Below, one piece after another: positions 21,755 to 33,987 of a DNA stretch of 64,000 nt (its first letter is position 1; every line of letters starts with the position of its first letter). The stretch lies in assembly GCA_037349105.1 (NCBI GenBank), contig JAYJMM010000105.1, positions 2,170,001 to 2,234,000 on the forward strand, in the 5' to 3' direction. Origin of the DNA: Limnomonas spitsbergensis (lineage: Eukaryota; Chlorophyta; Chlorophyceae; Chlamydomonadales). The notes beneath the pieces are model-generated. The model was not told the origin of the DNA and searched no databases. It saw only the letters and a program-made list of their open reading frames with translations. Made by a program: the position numbers and the translations under genes.

Positions 21755-24700
21755 ATGGCTAGCATTATCTGCAGCGGTGGCGTTGAGGCAGGGCCAAACG
21801 TGGACACTAATGGGGACTGGAAGCCTGGTTTCTTCTATGGAAGTGCTGGAAAGTTGCTCTTGGAATGCCAGGGCCAGGTCCACATACCTTCGCTCAAGCC
21901 GAATGCTGCGACCTTGTACAAGCGTATGTACGGCCTGAAGGCATCCCCTGCGAAGCGGAGGGGAGGGGTCTCGATTATGAAAAATACCGACCCCATGCTC
22001 CTACCATTCGTAATGGAGCTGTGGAAGACGCCCGTTAGCGCACAGCTCCCATTGCCGGAGCCGAGGCGGGCCAAGGGCTTGGGCGTCCCGCCCTTGCTGC
22101 CCCCCTGGCTAGAAGACCACATGTCAGCCCTGAACAGTGTGAGCGACAGATTCAGCTGCACAGTGGCGCTGGCTCTGGCTTGGGAGCTGGAGCAATGCTT
22201 GGTTGCAAACATCATGAAGGTGTGAGCTGAGGATACACAATCGCCATGTAGGCCGTGGCAGCTTGGGTTAGTGCAGCATGCCCAGCTGACACTGCGTAAC
22301 CAGCATAGCACACCTCCATGCGTGTGCAGTTGATTAGCGTGCCAGGTTTTAAAGTGGCAAGTATTTCGTCAGCCCTGCATGTATATATATTCTGACGCTT
22401 TCTCCCCAGCAGGCTGATAGTATATGAACGAATCAGCCAATTTGTGCACCTGATTCGCAGCAAAGATAGGTGCATGACGAGCTTTCCCGCACATGTACAG
22501 CTATTTTTTTTGTGAACACGCATGCAGATACACACACAACCATGTTTTCAATTGGTGAGCAGTGTTGCCCGTCGGCTTATGTCACTGGCTGCAGGAGAGG
22601 GAGGCAGGTCTGTGGAGTAGGATGGAGAAGGAGCGGCAGCAGGGAGAAATGGATGCTCAGGTACATGTGGCCCCAAACATGGACACCTTGAGTGGAGATT
22701 TAATGCATTCTGATGTGACGTGGGCGGGGCTGCCGGATGCTGTGGCACTCCCATTGCTGCCCCTTTGATGCTCCCAAGAGCGGAATGAGGAATGAATATT
22801 ACACGGGGGTGCTGGGCGCTGGCAAAATGCCGCACCTGCTTTTGATGTTCCTTACTCTCACCCACGCATCGTCTCACACTTGAACCATGTCTAGCGGTAG
22901 GGCTATAATACAACTGGTAACGGTTCGGCTACTCTTCGAGAGAAGCAGGGTGGTGGCTAAATATGAAAGAATTGAGGGCACAGGGGGCCTTAAGGGGTAC
23001 TCAGGGCCCTTTGGTGACTCTGGGGGAACTGTGGGACCTTAGGTGTCTCTAGGGTCATAGGGGGCCCTGCCAGGAGGGCCCCAATCTACCCGAACCCTTT
23101 GAGACCACTCACTCAATGGTAGGCATGTCCTGGTGTGAATTCTAGTTGCTTCACATGCGTCTTTGTGCAGGCCTCAAAGCCGGACCTTCTGGCCATCTTC
23201 ACCAGTGCGAAAATGCCAAACAGCCCGCTGATTGGCGCACAAAAAACGCAAGATGCACAAAACGTAGCCGCCACCAAAATCCAGGTGCGTGCTCCACAGT
23301 GCCTTATTGCCTATTCCCCTGAGCTACGCTGAGCTGTAAAAGGGGGGTTGGTTGTAGCAGCTATCATACCGATGTGCACTGTAAGTAAGCAACTACCGGT
23401 TTGGATGTTAACCGTGTTGCATTTTGTTTGCAGCCATGAGGTTTTGGGGACGCAGGGTCAGGGGGGAGTGTGGCCGCAAGGACAAAGCCCGGGCTCTGGG
23501 CAGTTCAGCCTATGGGGGACATTTATGCAAGTGCAGGCAATGCCTGGGGTATAAAATCCAAGGACGGGCCTAATGAGCAAAAAAATCCAAGGACAGGCCT
23601 TCAGGCAAGAAAACGGAGGACGGGCCTTGCAAGTATACAATCCATGGACAGGCCTTCAGGGTACACAACCCAAGGACAGGCCTTACAAGTATAGAATCCA
23701 TGGACAGGCGTTAAGGGCGTCGAATCCAAGGACAGGCCTCAAGAGCGTGAAATCCAAGGATGAGCCTTAGTCCCTGAAGACGATCTTGAGGACTCTTTCA
23801 GAGCTTCAGCTGAATGTGCTGCTTGCTGTGACCGACCCTCAGGTGGCCTGGCGCGCCTGGAGGCGGTGGCGTGAGGAAGAGGAGCGTCACCTCGACTTCA
23901 TTGTCTCGCGAGATGTGAGGTCGCTGATTGGCGTTGCGGCTATGGAGGCGGTGAAGCAGGCGAGGCGCAAGGTGACGCGAGCAGCTATGAGACGGAGTAT
24001 GAGCCGGCGGAAGCGCCTCGCTGCCCTAGAAGCGACGGCGGCGGTGGCGGCAGTCGGTGCAACAGAGGGTGGGTTGCGAGTGGGTCATAGAGAAGGAGGA
24101 GAAGCTTTTATGCTATTTTACTTGCTCAGCGTGACATGGCCTTAGCTGTTTGCCTTGCTTCCAGGAGCTGCTGGCATAAATCTGCTTCCCCACTCCCTCC
24201 TGACTGCACGTTTAATTTGTACATCCTGCCTCCCCTCCCCTGCTGCTGCTGCCGCAGCTGCTCGAGTGTCCAGACCGGCAGGACTTTCTTCCCCCCTGCC
24301 GCAGCGGCGCGGCATTGTGGCCTTCGACATGGTGCAAGCGTGGGACCAGCACAAGGCCGACCCCAGCCGGGCCTCAGCCGGCGCACCGAATATGCGCCGC
24401 GCCGCATCGGCCAGCTCGAGTGGTCGGAAGCGCCCAGAGAGCGCTGCAGGCTCCGCGAGGCGCCGCTCGCCCTTGACCGTCATAAGCAGCTGTGAGCAGC
24501 TGGACTGGGAAGGTGGCGGGGCCGGCCTCTGGTCCGCCGGCACGTCAGAGATCTCGCTGGGGACCTCGTTGCGACACTCCTTCTCGGGCGGTACGCAGAA
24601 CATGGACGGCTCCGAGCAGCTGCAGCAAAGCTTGGGCAGGGCGCGGTCGGTGGCCCGGGGTCTGGATGCTGACGGCATGCACGAACAGCGGCTGCGCGTG

Positions 24701-27700
24701 CGGTTCAATGAGAGGACCCCCATGCTAGTTGGCGGCCAGACGGACGAGCTGGCTCCCAGGAGCGCCGGCCGTTCAACGCCCAGCCAGCAGCGGGAAGCTG
24801 CCAATCTTAGCCATGCGCCTCCTCCTGATTCCCCCATTCGGACAAGACCACCCACTGATAAGCGCAGGGAGGCTCTGTTTGAGCGGGATGGGGAGCGCAG
24901 CCATGCTCCGCCCCCTGCTGCTGCTTCCCCAAGCAGCAGCAGGTCTTTGTTGTTCAGGATAAAATCCGACGATGTCACTACGGCCAAGACAGGCAGCTTG
25001 GTTCCAGAGCAGCCTGCGGCTGAGCCGCTGACGCCCCATGCCCCAATCCAGGGACCCAGCCCCAAGCCTAGCCCGTGGCCAAGTCCCCCGATGTGCCCCA
25101 GACCCAGTCCTGCACCCAGTCCCCGGCCTAGCCCTGAACGCAGCCCAGGGCTCAGCCCCAGACCCAGCGCCGGATGCAGCTCAGGGCCAAGCCCAAGACC
25201 CAGCTCCAAACGCAGCTCTGCACCCCCCTCTATACCTAGCCCCATCTTGAGGGCCAGCCAAGGGCCCAGCCCGCAGCGCAGCCGAGGTCAGAGCTCTACG
25301 CCCAGCCCCGGGCCCAGCCCTGTGCCGTCTGACGCCTTGAGCAGCCCGTGCAGCCGCCCTGCTGATCCTTTCACGTGGAACTCCCCCCGGAGCTCCTCGC
25401 AGAACGGCGCGCAGCGGTCCCTGCTCATGGCCATCTCGGGAGGGCACCCGGCGCCCCCTGCCAGGGCCCGCTACGACTCTCCATACTCCCGTCAGGTGTC
25501 GCCATCACCGCCAAAGGCAGCAAGAAAAAGCCCGGCAAGCGCTCAACGTGGTGTCAGCGGCGTCCTCACGCAGGCGCTGACCATGGCGCCTCCTAGGGTA
25601 GCCCCTTCTGCCAGGGGCGCAGACGGGACCGGCAGACGCGTGGGACCGTCGCCCTCGCCGCCTCGCGAGAGGCTGCCTGCCAGGTTGAGTCCCGCAGGGG
25701 CCTCCTCGGGTAGGCTTGGCGCCATGCACTCGCCCTCACCTCCCAAGGTGCCGGTAAGAACCAGCCCCCGCAGCAGTTCAAATAACACAGGCACTGCGGA
25801 GCTGCCAGGAATCGCAACAGGTCTGCCCTGCCGTGTCGCCGCTGGCAACAGCAGCGATGAGGCAACGGCGATCACGCATCGCTTGCAGATCACGAAGGCG
25901 GTGCCCGAGCTTGGTCCCGAGTGCGTTGATGCCGCTAGCGTCAGCAGCTCCGATGCGCCCTACCCCGCGCAACTGAGGTCTGAGCCAGGCCAGGTGGAGG
26001 CCTCGGCAGTGGAAGCAGCAACGTCCTCACGTCAGGTTGCACGGAACACGTCGCTGTTCAGTGAGTGGGCGCGCAACGGCGGAGCGCAGGCAGGCGAATC
26101 CACCGGCGGGTGCCGTGTGGCCGATGGTGACGCTGGCACCTTGGGGAGGCCTGTAGATCAGGGGGATGCAGGATCGTCCACAGCAAGTCTCCAGGAGCGC
26201 GGGCGCGGCGCTGAGTGCAGCCAGGTCCCTGATGGAGTGCTGACGGATGATGTGCTCGGCCATGGCGATGCAGCGGGAGACGCCGACGGCAGGTGTGGTC
26301 CCGCGCCGGGGCTGCCTTCGAGGCAGCTGCCAGGTGCTGGGCCAGCTGGCCGGCTGCAACATGCTGTGGAGAAAAGAACCCCCAGCGTTGCTGCGCAGTC
26401 TTTGTTTGAGCCTGGCACAGCAGCGTTGGATGGGCTGTTTTCCATACCCTCTGCTGCAGCAACCCCCCCCGCGGGCTCGGGGGGCTTTTCGTTCAAGCTA
26501 AGGCTCACGGTGGAGGGAGGTGAGGTCATCGGAGATGAGACCTGCCTTGGTGAGGCAGGCGAAGCGGATGCGCAGGAATTACCCGACACCCCATCCTGGC
26601 GCGGCCACGGAGACAGTGGAGCGCTTTGTAGCGCCCGGCAGCCAGAGCCGATGCTGGCGGGAGGGCGTCGCACTTTCTGGCGGGAGAGCACGCCCCTGCC
26701 AAGCCAGCATTGGAACCCTCAGGTCAACAATGGCAGCGAAGATTGCAGCGGCAGCTCAGCAGATGCAGACGCAGGAGGGGCAGGCGTGTTGGTGGGGGGC
26801 TTGGACCCCCGGACGCAGCAGCGGCTCCCGCACTATAGAGCACCTGCTGACCTCTGCCTTCGGCAGCTGATGGCAGCGGCGGGCGACCTGATGCTCTGCA
26901 AAGATCGGTCGGTGCTCTCAGCAGGGTGTCATGCTTCACACGCACTGGCTTCTCCTGCCCCTGCTGCCGCTTCCGAGGTTGGATGCAGTGCTGGTGGTAT
27001 GGAAAGCGAATACGGAATGACCTCGTGGCTGCAAAATCAGCTGAGCTGTGCGGATCCAGGCCCCTCCTTGGCCTCTGAAACAACCCCCATGATCAACCAG
27101 GGGGGGCTTGCTAGAGGTGACAGTGGCCAGGACCCAGGCAGCCGCACGAGCAGCATAAGTTCGGGCAAGACCTGGCAGCTGTCTGAGGAAATGGAGCAGG
27201 CACTGCGTTGCGCTCTTGAGGGGAAAATCGGGGACCGTCCCAAAGTTGACGCGCCCGTGCTCGTGTTCACGCTGCCGACAGGCGGTATATCGCTGGAGCC
27301 CGAGCCGGTGTTCGAGGATGCAGACGCTGTGTACGACGCCCGCAGGTGACGCAGTTTGAGGAACTGGGGTTTCTGGACTCTTGCTTCCCTGCTTCCCTGC
27401 CTGCAAGCAAGCCTGCCTGCCAGCCTGCTACCTATTGCCCGTCCGCATGCAGGCAGGCAGACTGCTCACGGTGTTGCTGCAGGTGCCCCGGGAGCGTTGA
27501 GGTTTGGGCGTGGGTGCTGTTTGATCAGTTTTTCTGATTGCTTCTACTTTTGAACCACAATCACCTTGACCCACACGACCCCCTTCAGGCTGGTCGCACA
27601 AGCTGAGGCGGCGGCTGCGCACCCCGACGGCACGCAGTGTGATGACGTTTGCCTCACCGGCCAGCCATCCACACAGTCGTTCGGGGTGTCGACTCTGCTG

Positions 27701-29702
27701 AGCCCCAAGAGCTCCGTGCCACCCTGCCGGCTGCCTTTTGAGGATGAGGAGGAGGCGGAGGAGCAGCTCAGGGCGCATGCGCACGTGTACTCGAGGTAGG
27801 CTTTTGATGTTGGGGCTGGAGAGCCGAGCACGCTGAGAGGCTGTGTCACGGCTTAAGTGCGGATTGGGGCAAACAGGCTAGCACATAAAGGACAGAGAAC
27901 CTGTTGAAGATGGTTCCACTTGAGCGCCTCTTAGGCCGCATGATCGCCGCCTTACTCTTTACCGCGCCCCCCGTCTGCTGCGTTTCTACGAACCTGCCCT
28001 GATACCCTCACTGCCTGGCTGACTCTCTTCCTGTCCCCATGACCGCCATGCTCTTCACAGGGCGCACGGCCTGCCATACCGTGCCGCCCTCGCCGAGCTG
28101 GGGGCGAGGAGGGCCACGAAAATGGATCGCAAGTATCAGGCCACTGTGCGGAACCGACGACAAAGTGCGCTGGCGGGCCCGGCCTCGGGCGCAGACTTGA
28201 TAAACCTGCGGCCCCTGATGGAGGCCGCTGGGAGGCACATGTGTTTGGAGGAGCCGCAGGCGCCCGCCGCAGCGAAATTCGCGGAGCTGAGGGATTGGGC
28301 GGCGCAGTCGGAGGAGCAGCCGGACGGTAGGCAGCCGCGCGATTTCAGCGTGAAGCTCATGACCTCGGCCGACCTCGGAGAGGGCTCGAGCAGTAGCGTC
28401 TCCCCGCGCTCCATCGTCCAGCCGCGGCGCACCTTGAAGGCCTCGGATCGTCGCCCTTCCATGCCGCTAAGCCTCATCAAGCATCTGACCGCAGCTGCCG
28501 CTGCCTCGGCGGCCGTGTACCCACCGGACAGCCGCCTGCTTGCGCCTCTCGGTAAGGAATGGCGGTACAGCGCCGAAAGCCCGTCGTCTCCGCTATGTCC
28601 GGCGACCAGATCCTTCACCAAACCCGGGATGCAGGAGGCGGCCCCGCACTCGCTGCTCAGGGGGGGCCCGCTGTTTGGTAGCGAGGTAGTGCCAGCGGCT
28701 TTGGGGCCCAGCAGAATAAAGCACGGCTCCCTGCTGCTGCCTGCAGCCTCGCAGCCTTTGCCACTAGATTGGATTCACGAGCATGCTATCCCAGCTGCTA
28801 ATGCTTCAGGTCTGCCGCACGCCCATGCGCTCTGCATCGACGGCAGAGACAGCAGCAGCGGCGGCGGGGGCTCGTTGTCCACAGGGACTCTTTGCTCGCC
28901 TGTGCAAGGAGGCGGTGGGAGCCACGCATGGGCTAGTCCTACGACGGCCAACGGCTCCTCCCCGCTCCGGTGCAGCGGTGCCTTGCAGCCGACGCCTCTG
29001 TCACAGGCTTCGTCGGCGCAGCGTGCGTCGCCGCTCTCCCCAGCCAGTGCCAGGTCCTTGTACTCCCCGCGGCGGCCGGCGCCGGCAGTCGTGCCGCGGA
29101 GCCCGAGGACCTCCTTGGCCTCCCCGGTGATTGAGCACCTGCGGCAGCATCAGATGCAGCCGCAAGCCCGCTCGTCGCTCCCCAACTCCCCGGGGCGGAT
29201 CAAGGCTTTGCCTGCCAAGGGGGTCAACTCAGTGGCTGAAACAGAGCAGTGCGGCCTTGGCAGCAACAGCTGGAGCGTACCAACACAAGGCACAGATGCT
29301 TCATTCGATGGCCAGGGAACAGGCGTGCCAGGAAACCGCCCCGTGCATGTTACTCCATTTGCTGCAAGGGCCAGCAGCCCGTCACCCGGCAGGAAGCATG
29401 CTAGCCCTGTTGCGGGCGCAGGTGGGCAGTCCTCACATGCGACAGCCGCAGCGGCTGGCCAGCCTGCGGCCGTCTCTACGCCAGTCTCCACGGGGCTGCG
29501 TCCGTCACTCAGCCGGGGCCTTGAGGCGCTGAGGCAGGCTGCACGGAGGAGTCTGGCGGTGGCTGCTTCAGTAGGGAGCCCTGAGAGTGCGCGGCGGGCG
29601 GCAAAGCAGAAGGCAGTGGTGGTGGCAGCGGCGGCAGCAGTGGGCGATCCCACTGGTAACCTGTCGACTGTGGCAGTTGGCAGGGCGGACCGCTACGCTT
29701 AG
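21755..29702 (+). CDS. Large IQ-motif, Ser/Pro-rich protein of unknown function
   Basis: Not recognised. Exons 21755-22219, 22595-22660, 23171-23284, 23843-24068, 24165- or 24258-27345, 27589-27795, 28061-29702, all GT-AG and in phase; 1935 or 1966 residues. For exon 5 the later acceptor (24258, after a strong pyrimidine tract) is preferred because the earlier start adds an odd hydrophobic segment. The N-terminal ~155 residues look globular. A calmodulin-binding IQ motif (AATKIQ|VAWRAWRRW) is split exactly by an intron; it is followed by a basic helical stretch (KQARRKVTRAAMRRSMSRRKR). The rest is low-complexity and Ser/Pro/Ala/Arg-rich, with a dense PSP tract at 25040-25335 and acidic FEDEEEAEEQL near 27745. 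No signal peptide. Calmodulin binding and phosphorylation by Pro-directed kinases are inference. The start is the first ATG of the open frame and could be further upstream. Confidence 0.75.
23555..23768. repeat. About 30-bp minisatellite in an intron of the IQ gene
   Basis: Seven to eight diverged units built around AATCCAAGGACAGGCCTT, with the same spacing throughout. Lies between exons 23171-23284 and 23843-24068. Confidence 0.8.
25040..25335 (+). repeat. Coding Ser-Pro repeat tract (PSP units)
   Basis: Inside the IQ gene. Degenerate CCCAGCCCC-like units encode runs such as PSPRPSPERSPGLSPRPS with roughly 25 Ser-Pro dipeptides. Similar to SP repeats of algal hydroxyproline-rich wall proteins, but here without a signal peptide and next to basic residues. 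Confidence 0.8.
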
Positions 29703-30998
29703 CATGCTTTTAAACCGCGAACATGCAGCGTCATGATCCTTACTTTAAATTGCAACAAGCTGTAGAGGCCGAATCTAGGGAGGCATGTTGCTGCGTGAGC
29801 CTGTACACGTTTTCCGTTGCGACAATGTGTACGATGCCCTCCCACCTGACTTATTTCCATATACTACGCCTTGTGAAGGAGTACATTATTGTAGCCAGCA
29901 TCCCAATATGGGTGGGCCTCCTCCAAGGTGTTGCCTCACCCCAGCCCTGGGGTACCTATTATATATATCAAGCATTTTTCATCGCAGGAAATCAGACTAC
30001 AAGAGCCTGTAAATTTAAGTCTTAGGGTCTGTCAATCCTTGCCTTAATCGTATTTTCCAGTTTTTACAGTATATTTACGGCATGTAGTGTGGGGTGCCAC
30101 ATGGCGCACGTGACCCGCTCACATCATTTACAAGGACAGAACACACTCGTCTGCTGTGTAGCGCGCTATTCATTTTAGCTGTGATGTTCATCCCGAAAAC
30201 GGGATGCCCCACTTTGACCGCTTGAATTCTTGGGTTTGTAGAACATTTGCCTCGGTACCATTTACGCAACTGTTCTGTGCACAAGGGTGGGTTATGTGAA
30301 GAAGTGGCGATCCAGAAGTACAGTTTTCGATGGAGTCCTCTGAGAGAGATGGGTTTTATGTCTGCCACAATATTATGATATTTGTCCTCGTCCATTACGT
30401 TTGTGGTGCATTTGGAGGGGGGGGGTATCCAGGGTTTCCACCTGTCCCGCGCATGGGACAAAAGGGAGAGCTATGAGGAGGTGTGGTAAATGAACCCACT
30501 GCATTGGCCGGGGTGTGGGGACTGTGTGGCTGCATGATTAGTGCTGGTGAGGAGCATGGTGATTGGCCAAGCGTTGTGTATCGACAGACAGAGAGGCATC
30601 CGTGATTTGTTGCCTCTATGAGCCTCTGCAGTGTGCACACAGAGCCGAACTAGGTCTGCTGTTGGTGAGACCAGCATGCGGTGTGGAGCGGAGGTGCAAT
30701 ATCTACAGCGGGAGTGTGCATTAGTATACAGCAGGGTCGGCATTTGACTTGTTTGAGCTTGTTAAGAGCTGTCTGTGCTGGCTGTGAAACATGCAAGACG
30801 AGGAGGTGTGGCATGAGCTTTGCGTGCATGGCTGTATGTGGTGAGCGGAAGTGTCGAGACAAAAAGCAATGAAACGATGCACCTGTCCCTGAACCAGACT
30901 CATGTGTCTTCGCAGCCAGAGGTCCAGAGAACCATTGCCTTGTGCGGGGGCATTTAGACTCACGTGGTAATATATAAATAGTCACCAGAACTCAATCA

Positions 30999-31054
30999 TG
31001 CCCACACGGTTGAGCCTTTTTGAGCAGGGCCCAGAGGTGTAACGCCATTGACTC
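30999..31054 (+). repeat. SINE-like family 3' tail
   Basis: GGTTGAGCCTTTTTGAGCAG followed by GGCCCAGAGGTGTAACGCC and ATTGACTCA, close to the family consensus. Confidence 0.7.
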
Positions 31055-32730
31055 AATCATTCCTTGTCTTGATCCAGGCCACTCACTGTACAGGTAGTGT
31101 GAAACAAAACGGCATGAATCTGACATACGCCTCGCTTGCCTGTTTAATGGAGAGCCTCAAATACAGATCTTACATGTCATGATTTCATGCCAGCTGAGTT
31201 GCCTTGTCCACGTCCTGCAGCATTTCCCTGCGTATGGAGGTACATTAGGCCCGCGGATATTCTAAGAGGATTGTCAAGCCACTTAGTCATAAGCGTACAT
31301 ATATAGCAGGCTTACATGGTGATCGAACCCGCCACACGATCACATAGCTGGGGGATGGCATGGATGTACGAAGGCCCAGGCTATGCATGGTATCTGGAAT
31401 TGAGCTTAGTCATTCCCAACCAGCCCCACACGGGCAAGCGTTTGGCAGGGCCCAGTGGGTGTGCACCGTTTTAAACAAACGAGGTGTGTGTGTGTCTTGC
31501 CCATGCTCCTTTCATCCTCCCCATGAGCTTTTCTCGAAGTTCAGTCAGCAAAAACACGCCACACAGGAAGTGGCTTGAGGTCCCTCGGCCAACTATGACA
31601 GCACAGCTGATGTGAAATCTCCAAATGTGTTGCCCTCTGTATTTATGAAGTCCTGTACTGGCAAGGTGTTGTGATTGTGCCTTTCCGCCATGCTGCTCAG
31701 TGACAGGTTAAGAACAGTGCATACCCGCTGGGTCCTGCTGAACGCTCGGCCGCGTGGGCTGGTGGGGAATGACTATGCTCGATTCCAGCTACCATGCACA
31801 GCCAGGACCATGGTGCAGCCATTCAGCCCTCCTATATGAGGGGGCATGAACATGGAACTCGGAGATCTAGGCAGGGAGAGAGAGGATTGTGTAGCGGGTT
31901 TCATCCCTCAACCTATGGGTATCGATGTCACCAGCGTTACACCACTGGACCGTTTCTCCCTCAGTCAGAGGTGTGAATTGCTGCCTCCGGGCTCATTTGT
32001 TCCGGTATGAAAAGGTGGGTACGCCCCCTGCCTGTCTGCCCCCTTTGGCAGCAAGGGGGGGGGTCTTGGGGGGATGTGCTGAACCCTTGAACTTGCCGCT
32101 TGTAGGGCACACTTGTAGGGGTGAGGCAGTAAGGCTCATGTGCCCTGACAGTTGACTGCTCCGCACTCTTTCCGGTTTCATATAATCATATCACAAAGTT
32201 CACTGATGTGTGGTAACTGATAAGGTGTCAGGCTCTCTCTAAACACTATTTCCTTCTTACCTCAGCCTGACAGCGATCTGTGTAACGTGATATCAAGTAA
32301 CCTTATAGCAATCCTATGACTAAGCGCAATCCATGGCCATTCCAGCTATCCAGATCGATTTAAGCCAGGAATTCTAATTGCATCGCTGATATGAATTGTG
32401 TCCTTATCATTCTCCAGCTACATCACTGCACGAATGTTTTTATCCACCATCCACCTCTCATCCACAGCCATAACCCTTGCTATAAGTCGAATTCCTGACC
32501 CCTCCTAAGTTCTTCTCCACCCACGATGTCGGCCAAAAGCAACTCCCTCACTTCTGGCTTTTGACTCAACGCAACTCAAAAGTTCGTCCCAGGACCTGCA
32601 AGTATCCCCTAATGGTTTGAGAGATAAGGCCATGTCAACGAAAGAGAAGATTTCAAGTAAGTAAACTAGCACTCCTTTATTGTCTTCGTGAGCCGAGTCT
32701 GATTAATTACAACAGAGTCAAACAAAATAA

Positions 32731-33423
32731 TTACCGTAAACCGTCTTTGACTCCGCGCACAAATTAAATAATTATAGGGGTGCGCGGACATGGTGCGCGA
32801 TAATATTATTTCAAAAAAGTCCGCTGCGCGGAGCGTCAGTCAGGTGCCCAAAAAACTATTTTGGGGGTGCGCGGTATGAATTAAAAACAGCACTGTTTAC
32901 AAAAATCGTGCGCTAGCGCGCGACTGTTTGATTCAACATCCGTTTAGTCATCCTTGTCAAGTCTGACGGCGCTGATAGTGCCAGACGAAGTGCCAGACGT
33001 TTTCCCTGCTTACGCCTAGAGAGCGTTAGATGAACATTGACAGGATTCGAACCGCAGACCTCAGGGTGGACTGCCGTATTGCGTTGTACCACTGAGCCCC
33101 CCACGTTTATATAACCACAAGTTTCCTGAGGCCAGAAACCGGCGGGGGAGGAGGGTGACGATTACGGTATCGTTGCTAGCAGGCGGGTGCTAGCATCAAA
33201 CGAAGTTTTAACTGAGCTTTCCGGTACAGGCTGAAAGTGCTGCGCGGACTAAAATTTAAATTATTTCAGTGATGCGCGATGTGCAATTAATTCTTTGCGC
33301 GGCGTTAAATTATATTAAAATATCGTCGCTGCGCGAACTAAAATTAAATTCTTTTTGGGGTGCGCGGACTAATTAAATAATTTTTTTTCCGGGGTGCGCG
33401 GAGTCTAAGGCGTTTTACGGTAA
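32731..33423. mobile_element. 693-bp TIR element with subterminal GCGCGG repeats
   Basis: The 30-bp terminal inverted repeats at 32731-32760 and 33394-33423 match at 27 of 30 positions (outer end TTACCGTAAA, inner end ACTCCGCGCAC). Inside, about ten GTGCGCGG-like units in both orientations alternate with A/T-rich AAATTAAAT segments, concentrated near both ends. The centre carries a tRNA-like segment. There is no transposase frame, so the element is non-autonomous. Target duplication not resolved. Confidence 0.8.
33037..33112 (-). other. tRNA-like sequence inside TIR element
   Basis: On the minus strand it reads an A-box-like GGCTCAGTGGTA and a B-box GGTTCGAATCC at normal tRNA spacing. The putative acceptor strands pair at 6 of 7 positions (one of them a wobble pair). 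The T-stem and anticodon stem pair poorly, so a working tRNA is unlikely; it is either a tRNA pseudogene or a tRNA-derived module. No isotype is assigned. Confidence 0.4.
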
Positions 33424-33987
33424 TGCCCAAGTTGTCCAATCTGACCTTTCCTGCCACTTAATTAAATGAATTAGGGCCATCCCTTGAAATTAGTATACCG
33501 GTATTGTTTGGGCTCAGACTCCACTGGTGACACATGCCAAAAGGCCTCTTGAATATGGGACCGCTGGCAGTTGCTCAGGAACACCTACAACACATCTAAA
33601 CCTACTTTGCCCTTCCAGGTTTTAGGTACTGAATACCCACGCACGCTAGAAGGCTCAAGGGGTGTGCGACGCTGGTGTGTGGGGAGGGGAATGGGGGCAT
33701 GGCCTCATGCAGAGCCGGAGTTCGAACCTGCCCCTCCCCCTCCTCCTGAGACATACAAGATTATGAAGCAGTAAAAGCTAACGCTGGGTTTTGGCCCCTT
33801 GGTCCGCTTCAGGCCTCTCCTACAACATGTACATATGCACGCATGCCCATCTGATCAAGTAATGAATCGATTTGCGTCCTGATAGTGAAGAACAAGAAGG
33901 ACTGCACTCAGCCAAAAGCCTTCATGGCTACCACCGTCCAATCCCCATCCCCAGTTCCCCACCACCAAGCATAATGTGGAACCCATA

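Larger units (their letters stand above)
29703..33987. other. Convergent gene-free region with repeats
   Basis: Between the 3' ends of the IQ gene and the DIS3L2-like gene. I found no supported exon. Contents: one SINE-like tail (30999-31054), a G-run near 32056-32072, and the TIR element 32731-33423. Confidence 0.55.

Noticed and set aside
24142..25245. 367-codon minus-strand frame rich in Gly/Leu
   Set aside because: Antisense shadow of the GC-rich Ser/Pro-rich exon of the IQ gene; no independent splice or motif support.
31318..31345. B-box-like GGTTCGATC on the minus strand as a tRNA
   Set aside because: No A-box or acceptor pairing at proper distance.
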